Below are positions 57,201-59,799 of a stretch of DNA of 64,000 nucleotides, in pieces. A model generated the notes under the pieces. The model searched no databases. It was not told the origin of the DNA and worked only from the letters and a program-made list of their open reading frames with translations. Each line of letters starts with the position of its first letter. Position 1 is the first letter of the stretch. This DNA is from Cordylochernes scorpioides. Lineage: Eukaryota > Arthropoda > Arachnida > Pseudoscorpiones > Chernetidae. The stretch spans positions 3,192,981 through 3,256,980 of the forward strand of contig CP092880.1 in the NCBI GenBank assembly GCA_030710605.1, written 5' to 3'. The translations under genes were made by a program, and so were the position numbers.

Positions 57201-59799
57201 CACGTGTACTAGGGATAAGCAAAAAAAAAAAGAAGTTTTAAGAAGAGGTGATGTTGAAGATGAGACAGAACCCACCATGATTCTCATGGCCTGTACCACG
57301 TGTATTAGGGATAAACAAAAAATATATATAGGAGTTATAAGAAGAGGTGATGTTGAAGATGAGACAGAACCCACCATGATTCTCAAGGCCTGTACCACGT
57401 GTACTAGGGATAAGCAAAAAAAAAAAGAAGTTTTAAGAAGAGGTGATGTTGAAGATGAGACAGAACCCACCATGATTCTCATGGCCTGTACCACGTGTAT
57501 TAGGGATAAACAAAAAATATATATAGGAGTTATAAGAAGAGGTGATGTTGAAGATGAGACAGAACCCACCATGATTCTCATGGCCTGTACCACGTGTATT
57601 AGGGATAAACAAAAAATATATATAGGAGTTATAAGAAGAGGTGATGTTGAAGATGAGACAGAACCCACCATGATTCTCATGGCCTGTACCACGTGTATTA
57701 GGGATAAACAAAAAATATATATAGGAGTTATAAGAAGAGGTGATGTTGAAGATGAGACAGAACCCACCATGATTCTCAAGGCCTGTACCACGTGTACTAG
57801 GGATAAGCAAAAAAAAAAAGAAGTTTTAAGAAGAGGTGATGTTGAAGATGAGACAGAACCCACCATGATTCTCATGGCCTGTACCACGTGTATTAGGGAT
57901 AAACAAAAAATATATATAGGAGTTATAAGAAGAGGTGATGTTGAAGATGAGACAGAACCCACCATGATTCTCATGGCCTGTACCACGTGTATTAGGGATA
58001 AACAAAAAATATATATAGGAGTTATAAGAAGAGGTGATGTTGAAGATGAGACAGAACCCACCATGATTCTCATGGCCTGTACCACGTGTATTAGGGATAA
58101 ACAAAAAATATATATAGGAGTTATAAGAAGAGGTGATGTTGAAGATGAGACAGAACCCACCATGATTCTCATGGCCTGTACCACGTGTATTAGGGATAAA
58201 CAAAAAATATATATAGGAGTTATAAGAAGAGGTGATGTTGAAGATGAGACAGAACCCACCATGATTCTCAAGGCCTGTACCACGTGTACTAGGGATAAGC
58301 AAAAAAAAAAAGAAGTTTTAAGAAGAGGTGATGTTGAAGATGAGACAGAACCCACCATGATTCTCATGGCCTGTACCACGTGTATTAGGGATAAACAAAA
58401 AATATATATAGGAGTTATAAGAAGAGGTGATGTTGAAGATGAGACAGAACCCACCATGATTCTCATGGCCTGTACCACGTGTATTAGGGATAAACAAAAA
58501 ATATATATAGGAGTTATAAGAAGAGGTGATGTTGAAGATGAGACAGAACCCACCATGATTCTCATGGCCTGTACCACGTGTATTAGGGATAAACAAAAAA
58601 TATATATAGGAGTTATAAGAAGAGGTGATGTTGAAGATGAGACAGAACCCACCATGATTCTCATGGCCTGTACCACGTGTACTAGGGATAAACAAAAAAT
58701 ATATATAGGAGTTATAAGAAGAGGTGATGTTGAAGATGAGACAGAACCCACCATGATTATCATGGCCTGTACCACGTGTACTAGGGATAAACAAAATATA
58801 TATATAGGAGTTTTAAGAAGGGGTGATGTTGAAGATGAGACAGAACCCACCATGATTATCAAGGCATGTACCACGTGTACTAGGGATAAACAAAATATAT
58901 ATATAGGAGTTTTAAGAAGGGGTGATGTTGAAGATGAGACAGAACCCACCATGATTATCAAGGCATGTACCACGTGTACTAGGGATAAACAAAATATATA
59001 TATAGGAGTTATAAGAAGAGGTGATGTTGAAGATGAGACAGAACCCACCATGATTCTCAAGGCATGTACCACGTGTACTAGGGATAAACAAAAAATATAT
59101 ATAGGAGTTTTAAGAAGGGGTGATGTTGAAGATGAGACAGAACCCACCATGATTCTCAAGGCATGTACCACGTGTACTAGGGATAAACAAAATATATATA
59201 TAGGAGTTTTAAGAAGGGGTGATGTTGAAGATGAGACAAAACCCACCATGATTCTCATGGCCTGTACCACGTGTATTAGGGATAAACAAAATATATATAT
59301 AGGAGTTATAAGAAGGGGTGATGTTGAAGATGAGACAGAACCCACCATGATTCTCATGGCCTGTACCACGTGTATTAGGGATAAACAAAATATATATATA
59401 GGAGTTATAAGAAGGGGTGATGTTGAAGATGAGACAGAACCCACCATGATTCTCATGGCCTGTACCACGTGTACTAGGGATAAACAAAATATATATATAG
59501 GAGTTATAAGAAGGGGTGATGTTGAAGATGAGACAGAACCCACCATGATTCTCATGGCCTGTACCACGTGTATTAGGGATAAACAAAATATATATATAGG
59601 AGTTATAAGAAGGGGTGAGCCCACCACGTCAGTGATGCTGACTTGCCCGGAGTCCTCCAGGCAGTCCAACAGCAGCACCAGGCATTGTCTGCGGTCCTCC
59701 TCACTCCTGGACCCCACCTGCTGGCAGGCCATGTGCAGCGGACTCATCAGCTTCACATTTACCACGCTCAGGTCCAGGCTGAACCGCTTCTGGAAGACA
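20270..59799 (-). CDS. ANKIB1: ANKIB1-like RBR E3 ubiquitin ligase, 17 exons, 5' end incomplete
   Basis: This split gene encodes an RING-between-RING E3 ubiquitin ligase, which takes ubiquitin from an E2 onto a RING2 cysteine and then onto substrate. Exons (minus strand): 59799-59625, 51641-51585, 50737-50609, 50548-50483, 44956-44818, 44561-44398, 44345-44254, 44200-44056, 43580-43453, 41842-41754, 40666-40536, 39269-38997, 38064-37861, 36152-35925, 27687-27525, 26963-26843, 20408-20270. All junctions are GT-AG and every phase matches, giving about 813 codons and a TGA stop. Domain order is ankyrin repeats, RING1 (CEIC), IBR (WCPHPGC), RING2 (CPHC, catalytic Cys in EGCNHM), helical Ariadne-like region, two UIM-like helices. 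That order and the linker lengths match ANKIB1. The N-terminal exon(s) with the first ankyrin repeat must lie beyond the window or in unrecognised sequence. Extra exons between 35925 and 27687 cannot be excluded. Exons were predicted by eye. Confidence 0.9.
20409..22929. other. RBR intron with degraded DNA-transposon relics
   Basis: Segments near 21000-21100 and 21980-22100 match the CTCTCTRTAAAGGACA-type MITE family (for example AAAGTGTTCTTTAGAGAGAGG). Nothing else is recognisable before the copia LTR. Confidence 0.5.
22930..23123 (+). repeat. 5' LTR of copia element
   Basis: Starts TGCTGGCTCGGCAACC and ends GGAATACAACA, with offset 2799 to the 3' LTR and no difference seen. Sequence with TCTATATATA near 23043 could be the promoter region. 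Confidence 0.93.
23124..23284 (+). promoter_or_regulatory. copia leader with three imperfect repeats
   Basis: GAAGCGCAAGGCCTAAAAC occurs three times with small changes between 23139 and 23220. This is between the LTR and the first ATG, where primer binding and packaging signals lie. I cannot identify the tRNA primer. Confidence 0.5.
23285..25705 (+). CDS. copia Gag-protease-integrase polyprotein without RT/RNase H
   Basis: I start at ATG 23285 ([17 protein letters not shown]), typical for copia Gag; the open frame extends upstream without a better start. In order: a Gag capsid-like region (residues 1-200), a CCHC zinc knuckle [14 protein letters not shown] near 220, protease motif [11 protein letters not shown] near 268, and a pre-integrase zinc region ([16 protein letters not shown]). 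The integrase core follows with [15 protein letters not shown] and [13 protein letters not shown], carrying the D-D-E residues. The ORF ends at TAG shortly before the 3' LTR, where RT and RNase H would normally follow. The uninterrupted frame with no RT suggests a mobile deletion derivative using another element's RT. Confidence 0.92.
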   Translation: MANTTITKLNGANYSSWSFQMKLVLIENDLWSLINPGEAKPDPSDLVATKLFLSREGKAFAKICLGINDEQQLHVQHLNTPKEVWEELEKLYAPKDSRYRAVQLRRQLYGERLTQHSNMEGYMGKINYIVNELAQIGDKIDDGDLAMVLLGGLPEDWDIVVSTICNLPDSDFTTATVKRRLLAEAERRSSNLPKDVGAMVVNASSKPIETEKQFKAKVVCFKCGGKGHYARECRKKGKNEQRPKRFDQNKGVNMSAMCNTLFGATAETWIIDSGATHHMTPKRDYFTCLKECTSNMSSITIANGSSIEACGIGTVSANIVGHKGDASNMVAQNTLYVPDMRHSVLSVRQMIENGRKVVFNRSGCHIMDMKGKLLIEGKKLGRLYYVQTTPSSPIDQNDHVSLASECKEELTLELWHKRLMHVNAYTIAKMAKNQSVRGLNCSPAKPEKCEDCLIGKSYRLPFLQHSHKEEKEIMPLDLVHADLMGPLDVLSWGGAKYVLTIIDESTRYTSVFFLKNKGETLGKVKEWIQESEKQTSRKLKRIRTDNGLEFCSKEWDTFCTSVGIVHEHTMTYTPQQNGVAERMNRTLLDLVRSTISGSGLPKASWAELTYTAAYVRNRVLNNHNGESTPYELWTGNKPSLKHLRAIGCQVFVHIPRQVRKSKLERRAVKGNLVGYALRGRGYRVWIPEMKKVVESRDCVFKESDVSRNDSNREELPSIEHFSYGTQREIVEYPVSLLDQEDVTPTEEDSHNKDTVKPSPTRSHPMILRNQRNAQISIELLSTEANKGRNLHELHRSRLLSGEVIHE
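25729..25922 (+). repeat. 3' LTR of copia element
   Basis: Same sequence as the 5' LTR, followed by AGAAT. The near-identity indicates recent insertion. Confidence 0.93.
26100..26324 (+). mobile_element. LINE family A 3' tail with 14-bp target duplication
   Basis: It encodes the LINE C-terminus ([20 protein letters not shown]) and ends GGGGATAAGAAACAACAAC. AAATAGCAGTAAAT flanks both ends (26086-26099 and 26325-26338). Confidence 0.88.
26440..26645. repeat. Palindromic MITE, arms about 80 bp
   Basis: The left arm (ACTATTTTAGAGGCATAATA ... CTGTCCTTACTGCGATGG) is repeated inverted on the right (CCATCGCAGTAAGGACAG ... CGCCTCTAAAATAG). The loop has GGCTCATCAGTGGTGAACC. The inner part is shared with other foldbacks in the window; the outer part is not. 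Confidence 0.85.
26697..26805 (-). repeat. LINE family A tail, degraded
   Basis: TTTCTTATCCCCCTTGTGC, then CTTCTCAAGCTGTTTGATGA, matches the tail in minus orientation. It lies just downstream of RBR exon 26963-26843. Confidence 0.7.
26843..26963 (-). CDS. ANKIB1: RBR ligase exon: second UIM-like helix, acidic end
   Basis: The exon encodes [17 protein letters not shown], a good match to the UIM pattern (L-x-x-A-L-x-x-S-x-x-E), followed by a run of glutamates. It ends TG/GTAAGT in phase 2, compatible with the last exon. Confidence 0.82.
27345..27455 (-). repeat. tRNA-derived SINE, head part only
   Basis: GGGGGGCCATTGAAGCATTT and GTCTTATGCAGGATTC correspond to the body/head side of the SINE. 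Confidence 0.65.
27525..27687 (-). CDS. ANKIB1: RBR ligase exon: UIM-like helix and Ser/Asp-rich tail
   Basis: The exon encodes [14 protein letters not shown], fitting the ubiquitin-interacting-motif pattern (acidic, A-hydrophobic-x-x-S), then a linker with [10 protein letters not shown]. It ends CAGCAAG/GTACCC in phase 1, exactly what the next exon needs. The upstream acceptor is purine-rich, so its start is the least certain. Confidence 0.72.
27688..28020. other. Intron without recognised feature
   Basis: Mixed-composition sequence between the RBR exon and a Penelope-tail fragment; nothing supported. Confidence 0.4.
28080..28640. repeat. Cluster of Penelope-tail fragments, partly palindromic
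   Basis: Several inverted and direct copies of the tail (GATGAGGCACAATTTGGATT; CCAAATAAATTAATAGTGTG) lie between 28080 and 28520. They are contiguous with the larger copy starting at about 28487. Confidence 0.75.
28487..29710 (-). mobile_element. Penelope-like element, copy A (5' truncated)
   Basis: This is a near-perfect inverted copy of 32645-33840. It carries the end of the RT domain (ORF 29675-29154) and the GIY-YIG endonuclease (ORF 29061-28750), separated by a frameshift near 29155. The tail with hairpin core is at 28530-28620. Confidence 0.9.
28750..29675 (-). pseudogene. Penelope RT C-terminus plus GIY-YIG endonuclease, frameshifted
   Basis: The RT part includes [19 protein letters not shown] sequence and [11 protein letters not shown]; the endonuclease part has [18 protein letters not shown] with the GIY-YIG-type CYVGQT and a catalytic-type Arg. 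Compared with the intact copy on the plus strand, a small indel near 29155-29165 splits the frame. Confidence 0.88.
29711..32312 (-). mobile_element. LINE family A, 5' complete, 3' part replaced by Penelope copy A
   Basis: The 5' end (TATAGGGCGCGTCCCC) matches the start of related fragments at 53157. The coding region runs to the RT core and stops abruptly at about 29711 against Penelope copy A. Its usual 3' end (CAA repeats) is therefore missing. Confidence 0.82.
29720..32101 (-). pseudogene. LINE endonuclease-reverse transcriptase polyprotein, broken
   Basis: The main open frame (700 residues, 32101-29999) begins [15 protein letters not shown]. From about residue 97 it has an APE-type endonuclease ([35 protein letters not shown]). 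The RT follows from about residue 515 ([41 protein letters not shown]). After a two-base insertion near 30020 the frame shifts and continues to GLPQGSVLS and FADDIILW. A further indel near 29845 breaks it again. It is therefore dead, and truncated before any RNase H domain. Confidence 0.88.
32339..33604 (+). pseudogene. Penelope RT (partial) and GIY-YIG endonuclease
   Basis: The frame opens with [17 protein letters not shown] motif A. A TGA at 32498-32500 interrupts it, then a clean 363-residue stretch follows (first codon of that stretch at 32513 is TTG). It has [10 protein letters not shown] and [10 protein letters not shown], the RT catalytic YVDD. The C-terminal GIY-YIG nuclease spans about residues 255-340 ([18 protein letters not shown]). 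5' truncation and the stop codon make it non-functional on its own. Confidence 0.9.
33752..33798 (+). ncRNA. Hammerhead-ribozyme-like core in Penelope tail
   Basis: In order: CTGAAGA (fits CTGANGA), a hairpin GGTAAC/GTTACC, GAAAC, then GTC before ACACAC. The bases TGT just upstream can pair with ACA after GTC as a short stem I. Weak points are one unpaired base before stem II and no loop in stem III, so ACGT could only pair between two molecules. Penelope elements are known to carry hammerhead motifs; activity here is inference. Confidence 0.45.
33850..34440. other. Intron with A/T-rich sequence, no gene recognised
   Basis: Only scraps of repeats (CCAAATCCAAATAAATAGAG near 34040) are visible. 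34060-34170 resembles 28155-28280 in inverted orientation. Confidence 0.45.
34440..34850 (-). repeat. LINE family A 3' region
   Basis: About 400 bp of the LINE A C-terminal coding region and tail, open for 120 codons ([39 protein letters not shown]). Confidence 0.88.
34918..35072. repeat. Palindrome, arms about 75 bp
   Basis: AACGACATTTGAAAATTATC and the rest of the left arm recur inverted on the right, with only the few bases around CGATT as loop. Such a near-perfect palindrome would form a hairpin. A half-copy is at 13225-13345. Confidence 0.88.
35080..35170. repeat. Small inverted-repeat element
   Basis: TTTTTTATTAATTGTAT at the left pairs with ATACAATTAATTAAAAAA at the right around a GC-richer centre (GCAAGTCCTTCCTGCTGAGG). 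Confidence 0.6.
35332..35755 (+). mobile_element. Non-autonomous Helitron, copy 2, inserted in a Penelope tail
   Basis: TTCTATATACAGTTACGAGC to GGGTCATTCAGCTAG. Removing it restores GGATTA/TAGATTATAAAC, the intact Penelope tail, so insertion was precise between A and T without duplication, as Helitrons do. A run of about 20 C lies inside. Confidence 0.9.
35756..35910. repeat. Palindromic Penelope-tail element
   Basis: Inverted and direct tails meet at about 35815. The direct half contains CTGAAGATGGTAACAATG and the end (CCTTGTGTTTAT) stops about 15 nt from the RBR splice donor at 35924. Confidence 0.8.
35925..36152 (-). CDS. ANKIB1: RBR ligase exon: end of Ariadne-like region
   Basis: This 76-codon exon contains [15 protein letters not shown] and [20 protein letters not shown], matching the end of the family's helical region. 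I used acceptor ACCCAG before GTGGAG; an upstream AG would break the phase. The donor GAT/GTAAGT lies a few bases from a Penelope-tail insertion. Confidence 0.88.
36275..36650 (-). mobile_element. Internally deleted LINE family B derivative
   Basis: On the minus strand a GC-rich 5' region (ending at plus 36640s, GGGCTTGGGCCCGGC) is joined directly to the LINE B 3' end (GAGTGGAGATAAGAAAGAAG) with no ORF between. The partner arrangement at 12010-12230 supports a repeatable short form. Confidence 0.65.
36660..36800 (-). repeat. Second retroelement tail family (Penelope-like), fragment
   Basis: On minus: CTGACAAGGACAAAAG, ATTTTTGTC, AAAACGTCGAGG. It matches 49735-49960 and carries the same order of motifs as the Penelope tail with different stem sequences. 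Confidence 0.65.
36897..37370 (-). repeat. LINE family C 3' ends, two copies
   Basis: CAACAACAACAACAAAAGCC at 36899 and CAACAGCAGCAACAAGCC at 37057 are tails in minus orientation. Upstream of the second a 65-residue ORF ([16 protein letters not shown]) resembles the C-terminus at 46396-46470. Confidence 0.7.
37517..37826 (-). repeat. tRNA-derived SINE, full length
   Basis: Complete from poly-T/TTATCCCTAG to CCTTCCACCGACCCCC; it lies about 35 nt downstream of RBR exon 38064-37861. Confidence 0.92.
37861..38064 (-). CDS. ANKIB1: RBR ligase exon: Ariadne-like helices
   Basis: This phase 0-0 exon encodes [31 protein letters not shown] and KLSIFELM. I chose acceptor GCACAG before AAAGAG because it gives the family spacing; a second AG lies 9 nt further in. 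The donor is CTG/GTGGGT. Confidence 0.88.
38112..38342. repeat. Tigger-type MITE relic
   Basis: ACCTCTCTACAAAGGACAAG at the left and TTTAAAGAGAGGTGTC at the right form weak inverted ends around AAAGTGTCC-like repeats, a family also seen at 42930 and 52430. Confidence 0.55.
38580..38975 (+). mobile_element. Non-autonomous Helitron, copy 3
   Basis: TTCTATATACAGTTATGAGC to CATTCGGCTAG, preceded by A and followed by T. An internal inverted pair (AAATGCATATATTAG / GTTATTAACTAACATATGC) is present. It ends 21 nt from the RBR splice donor after exon 39269-38997. Confidence 0.9.
38997..39269 (-). CDS. ANKIB1: RBR ligase exon: RING2 end and start of Ariadne-like region
   Basis: This 91-codon exon begins [16 protein letters not shown] with the final RING2 ligands (last Cys in YNHC), then runs into a helical segment with [10 protein letters not shown], typical of the Ariadne region. 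The donor GAG/GTTCTC is weak, and a non-autonomous Helitron ends 21 nt beyond it. Confidence 0.9.
39567..40303. mobile_element. Tc1/mariner-type DNA transposon remnant
   Basis: CAGGGTGCAGCAGCTATTTG and CAAATATCAGCCACACCCTG are inverted ends flanked by TA. On the minus strand broken frames read [14 protein letters not shown] and [13 protein letters not shown], resembling the end of a mariner-like transposase. At 737 bp it is internally deleted. Confidence 0.75.
40536..40666 (-). CDS. ANKIB1: RBR ligase exon: RING2 with catalytic cysteine
   Basis: The exon encodes [28 protein letters not shown] and YK. CPHC holds the first RING2 zinc ligands; the Cys of EGCNHM is at the position that accepts ubiquitin as a thioester in RBR ligases. 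It is preserved, so catalytic activity is plausible. The donor is AAG/GTAGGA, phase 0. Confidence 0.95.
41311..41670 (+). mobile_element. LINE family A 3' end with 11-bp target duplication
   Basis: GAAATCCTTTG flanks the insertion at 41300-41310 and 41671-41681. It codes for [19 protein letters not shown] and the zinc-knuckle-like end, then CAACAACAACA. Confidence 0.85.
41754..41842 (-). CDS. ANKIB1: RBR ligase exon: IBR domain, second part
   Basis: This short exon encodes [18 protein letters not shown], completing the IBR zinc ligands. It ends DPQM plus one base before GTATGT. Its phases fit exactly between its neighbours, which supports it although no long ORF marks it. Confidence 0.9.
41940..42160. 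repeat. Palindromic MITE
   Basis: Arms include AAATGTTTCTTTTCACAAAT ... CTACTGTCCTTACTGC and their inverted copy; the loop has TTGGCTCATCAGTAGTGAACC. Same core as 26440-26645 with different outer arms. Confidence 0.85.
42175..42315. repeat. Divergent palindromic Penelope-tail element
   Basis: Inverted and direct halves of a diverged tail (ACAAAATCCTAATAAATAAAG; TTTATTTATTAGGATTTTGT) with GGTAACAACGCTGTTACC. Confidence 0.7.
42487..42785 (+). mobile_element. Internally deleted LINE family A derivative
   Basis: The 5' region (CTGAGTTCAACTGACCCAG to ACACCCCTATACCCC) is fused at about 42727 to the tail (GGAATTCGTGTAATC to AACAACAACAAC). It retains both ends and no ORF, like a LINE-derived SINE. 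Confidence 0.75.
42930..43110. repeat. Tigger-type MITE relic
   Basis: GTAGAACTACCTCTCTATAA, then AAAGTGTCCTTTAG, as in other relics of this family in the window. Confidence 0.55.
43135..43415 (-). repeat. tRNA-derived SINE, about 15-bp internal gap
   Basis: Poly-T, TTATCCCTAATACACG, body and B-box complement GGGAATTGAACCCAGG; it ends 38 nt from RBR exon 43580-43453. Confidence 0.88.
43453..43580 (-). CDS. ANKIB1: RBR ligase exon: IBR domain, first part
   Basis: The exon begins [17 protein letters not shown] and ends at [10 protein letters not shown] plus TG, supplying the first IBR zinc ligands. The acceptor is GTGGCAG and the donor GTTGGT, phase 2. The GTTGGTA donor is the same unusual form used at 44397. 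Confidence 0.95.
43825..43995. repeat. Tigger-type MITE relic
   Basis: ACAGTAGAACCCCACAATGA at the left and GAAGGTTCTACTGTAC at the right are inverted ends; AAAAATGGTAACTTTTG is shared internal sequence. Confidence 0.65.
44056..44200 (-). CDS. ANKIB1: RBR ligase exon: RING1 end and helix to IBR
   Basis: The exon encodes [13 protein letters not shown], the last RING1 ligands in CPAYDC, then [12 protein letters not shown] and RYLQFDIK. These segments are highly typical of ANKIB1/Ariadne proteins. The acceptor is CCCCAG and the donor AAG/GTCAGG, phase 0. Confidence 0.95.
44254..44345 (-). CDS. ANKIB1: RBR ligase exon: RING1 N-terminal half
   Basis: The exon encodes [12 protein letters not shown] and [11 protein letters not shown], the first zinc ligands of RING1 (C-x2-C, then C-x-H-x2-C-x2-C). 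It ends in phase 2 at GTGAGT. A 53-nt intron follows (44201-44253). RING1 is the E2-recruiting domain in RBR ligases. Confidence 0.95.
44398..44561 (-). CDS. ANKIB1: RBR ligase exon: linker up to RING1
   Basis: This exon completes the phase-1 codon and encodes [12 protein letters not shown] followed by [11 protein letters not shown] and a Pro/Ser-rich linker ending DTL. The donor is GTTGGT, a weak site, and the next intron is only 52 nt (44346-44397). Confidence 0.85.
44818..44956 (-). CDS. ANKIB1: RBR ligase exon: helical linker before RING1
   Basis: The exon follows a GTACAG acceptor and ends ATG/GTGAGT in phase 1. The visible motif [19 protein letters not shown] and the ending EALLRAH are characteristic of the ANKIB1 segment upstream of RING1. 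Confidence 0.9.
45057..45172. repeat. Short palindromic Penelope-tail element
   Basis: GATAAGGCACAATTTGGATT ... ACCAAATCCAAAT faces ATTTGGATTTGGTCTTATTA after only about 15 bp; the hairpin core is deleted. Confidence 0.8.
45173..45486. other. Intron without recognised feature
   Basis: Unique-looking sequence between a Penelope palindrome and a SINE; nothing supported. Confidence 0.4.
45487..45790 (+). repeat. tRNA-derived SINE, full length
   Basis: Head GGTTGGTGGAAAGATGG, B box GGTTCGATTCCC, and GAGATAAGC plus poly-A. Confidence 0.92.
45868..46050 (+). repeat. Solo LTR related to the copia element
   Basis: TGGCTTGGCAACACTGGAGC ... TTAACGTTGAGCGCTGTGTG ... GGAATACAACA is about 85-90% like the 22930 LTR. 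No internal region or clear target duplication remains, so it is an older, recombined insertion of a related subfamily. Confidence 0.85.
46276..47789 (-). mobile_element. LINE family C, 5' truncated, 13-bp target duplication
   Basis: AAATTGGTTACAA flanks it at 46263-46275 and 47790-47802. The 3' end is CCCAATAAAGGCTATTGTTG in minus orientation. It contains the second half of an RT polyprotein. Confidence 0.88.
46396..47789 (-). pseudogene. LINE family C reverse transcriptase C-terminal half, frameshifted
   Basis: The upstream frame (47789-47436) has [13 protein letters not shown] and [10 protein letters not shown], the RT catalytic box, ending near KSRIMVF. A frame disruption near 47430 follows; the rest (346 residues, 47436-46396) has the thumb region and a terminal zinc-knuckle-like [19 protein letters not shown]. 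The frame break and 5' truncation make it inactive. Confidence 0.85.
47812..47978. repeat. Palindromic Penelope-tail element
   Basis: ACACAAGGTAATAAGACC facing GGTCTTATTACCTTGTGTTT, with one GGCAACAGCGTTGTTACC hairpin. Confidence 0.82.
48141..48408. repeat. MITE with CCTATCCCCCGATTTACAC ends
   Basis: ACCTATCCCCCGATTTACACGG at the left and its complement at the right. A second copy of the terminal motif lies inside at 48343. Confidence 0.75.
48495..48680. repeat. Palindromic Penelope-tail element
   Basis: AAAGCACAATTTGGATT ... CCAAATAAATAAATAGTGTG facing CACACTATTTATTTATTTGG, with a damaged hairpin core. Confidence 0.8.
48746..49695 (+). mobile_element. mariner element, internally deleted, nested in a Penelope tail
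   Basis: About 28-bp inverted ends (CAAGGTGCGTTCATTAATTT; AAATTAATGAACGCACCTTG) flanked by TA. Removing it joins TTTCTAATC-TA-TAATCCAAATTG, restoring the Penelope tail. At 950 bp it is about 300 bp short of a full mariner. Confidence 0.92.
48942..49625 (+). pseudogene. mariner transposase, decayed
   Basis: The N-terminal helix-turn-helix part is readable in broken frames from 48942 ([17 protein letters not shown]). The middle is deleted. The open 127-residue end (49242-49625) has [10 protein letters not shown], where the usual Asp before Asn is lost, and [14 protein letters not shown], keeping the third catalytic Asp. It cannot be active. Confidence 0.88.
49735..49962. repeat. Palindromic copy of the second tail family with hammerhead-like cores
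   Basis: Left half is inverted (TCAACGTTTCAACAAAAATC); right half is direct (CTGACGAGGACAAAAG, then TTTTTTGTCGAAAC). The left core keeps GAAACGTT; the right has mutated after GAAAC. Confidence 0.75.
49773..49811 (-). ncRNA. Hammerhead-ribozyme-like core, second tail family
   Basis: On minus: CTGACGA (fits CTGANGA), stem GACAAAA/TTTTGTT, GAAAC, GTT, then GAG which can pair with CTC upstream. Motif order and spacing equal the core at 33752 although stems differ in sequence. GUU is an allowed cleavage triplet (NUH). Activity is inference. Confidence 0.4.
49955..50060. repeat. Duplicate of intron sequence next to RBR exon 50483, including its donor
   Basis: GCCGGACAGGCAGCCTCTAT ... AATCAAGACTTAC resembles 50390-50482. 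The copy ends with a second GTAAGT on minus at 50060-50055. The SINE at 50064 lies between the two copies. Confidence 0.65.
50064..50360 (+). repeat. tRNA-derived SINE, full length
   Basis: Head GGTCGGTGGAAGGCTGG, B box GGTTCAATTCCC, and tail GTACTAGGGATAA. Confidence 0.92.
50483..50548 (-). CDS. ANKIB1: RBR ligase exon: acidic linker
   Basis: This exon has 22 codons, phase 0-0, acceptor CTCCAG and donor AGT/GTAAGT. It encodes an acidic, low-complexity linker ([12 protein letters not shown]). The preceding intron is only 60 nt (50549-50608) and contains a CTAAC branchpoint-like motif. Part of the sequence beyond the donor is duplicated at about 49955-50060. Confidence 0.8.
50609..50737 (-). 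CDS. ANKIB1: RBR ligase exon: ankyrin repeat and following helix
   Basis: This exon has 43 codons, phase 0-0, acceptor GTTTCAG and donor TCA/GTAAGT. It contains the ankyrin-like [20 protein letters not shown] and ends CMVFS, the point where ANKIB1 leaves the ankyrin block. A 60-nt intron follows. Confidence 0.9.
50880..50985 (-). repeat. LINE family B tail
   Basis: CTTCTTTCTTATCTCCACTC to GCTCATCAATGGATGAG on plus, the 3' end in minus orientation. Confidence 0.85.
51190..51450 (+). repeat. LINE family B 3'-region fragment lacking the tail
   Basis: GACTGGTACAGAGCAGGAGG and CTTAAGTCTGGTCATCTATGG match 63180-63380. It ends before the tail and lies inverted to the copy at 50880. Confidence 0.82.
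51585..51641 (-). CDS. ANKIB1: RBR ligase exon: ankyrin repeat (TPLHYAA)
   Basis: This 57-nt, phase 0-0 exon lies between a TTGTTGCAG acceptor and a CAG/GTCAGT donor. It encodes [19 protein letters not shown], a near-consensus ankyrin repeat half. Confidence 0.9.
51917..52235 (+). repeat. tRNA-derived SINE, full length
   Basis: GGCTCAGTGGAAGGATGG, B box GGATCGAATCCC, tail GGGATAAGC and poly-A. Confidence 0.92.
52255..52360. repeat. Penelope-tail fragment
   Basis: ACCAAATCCAAATAAATAAA and the start of a degraded core (CATTGTTACCATCATCAAAC). Confidence 0.7.
52430..52560. repeat. Tigger-type MITE relic
   Basis: GTAAGAGGACACCTCTTCC and GTCCTTTACAGAGAGGTTCTA match the MITE family at 42930 and 38112. 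Confidence 0.55.
52617..52922 (-). repeat. tRNA-derived SINE, full length
   Basis: Complete copy inverted to the one at 51917; the pair could form a hairpin in a nascent transcript. Confidence 0.92.
53112..53530. repeat. LINE family A: tail (minus) joined to 5' end (plus)
   Basis: 53112-53156 is the 3' tail in minus orientation; 53157-53530 is the 5' region in plus orientation (TATAGGGCGCGTCCCCAGG to CTACACCCCATTCC). The inverted junction is typical of a rearranged LINE insertion. Confidence 0.72.
53575..53645 (-). repeat. LINE family A tail
   Basis: GTTTCTTATCCCCTTGTGTA to TTCATGCTCCTCGAGC on plus. Confidence 0.78.
53745..53852. repeat. Short palindromic Penelope-tail element
   Basis: Inverted left half with ACACAAGGTAATAAGACC facing TTGGTCTTATTACCTTGTG; core deleted. 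Confidence 0.78.
54135..54480. repeat. MITE-related sequence with a GA microsatellite
   Basis: GGTTCACCACTGATGAGCC and the TTCATTTGTATTATATAGATGG end are shared with 41940-42160. A (GA)n run of about 28 bp lies at 54251-54279. Confidence 0.65.
54545..54895. repeat. Long palindromic Penelope-tail element
   Basis: Two extended tails in inverted orientation, each with GTTATCAAGTGTGTAAACAAG sequence and a hairpin core (TTGTCTGAAGATGGTAACAA on the right). Confidence 0.82.
54940..55200 (-). repeat. LINE family A 3' region
   Basis: GTTGTTGTTTCTATCCTC tail and the C-terminal coding region in minus orientation. Confidence 0.85.
55352..55485 (+). repeat. tRNA-derived SINE, 3' part, upstream boundary of the minisatellite
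   Basis: GTCGAACTGCTTTTCATATT to GGGATAAGC plus poly-A. From here on, the last about 55 bp of the SINE is repeated as part of the array unit. Confidence 0.85.
55486..59618 (+). repeat. 4.1-kb minisatellite of 96-99-bp units built from the SINE tail
   Basis: About 42 head-to-tail units. Each contains GAACCCACCATGATTMTCAW, GTACCACGTGTACTAGGGAT, an A-rich tract, then GGAGTTTTAAGAAGGGGTGA and TGTTGAAGATGAGACA. The first part is the SINE 3' end; the rest is probably flanking intron. Unit variants form sub-blocks (AAAAAATATATATAGG type versus AAAAAAAAAGAAG type). It sits in the RBR intron between exons 59625 and 51641 and ends about 6 nt from the donor. It is open on both strands because units are multiples of three. 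Confidence 0.95.
59625..59799 (-). CDS. ANKIB1: RBR ligase exon: ankyrin repeat
   Basis: The acceptor is TTGCAG just upstream of 59799; the donor is GTGGGC at 59624-59619. The exon starts with one base of a split codon, then 58 codons with an ankyrin-type SPLHMAC motif and a long leucine-rich helix ([10 protein letters not shown]). It is the first exon recognised in the window. The minisatellite starts about 6 nt past the donor. Confidence 0.85.
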
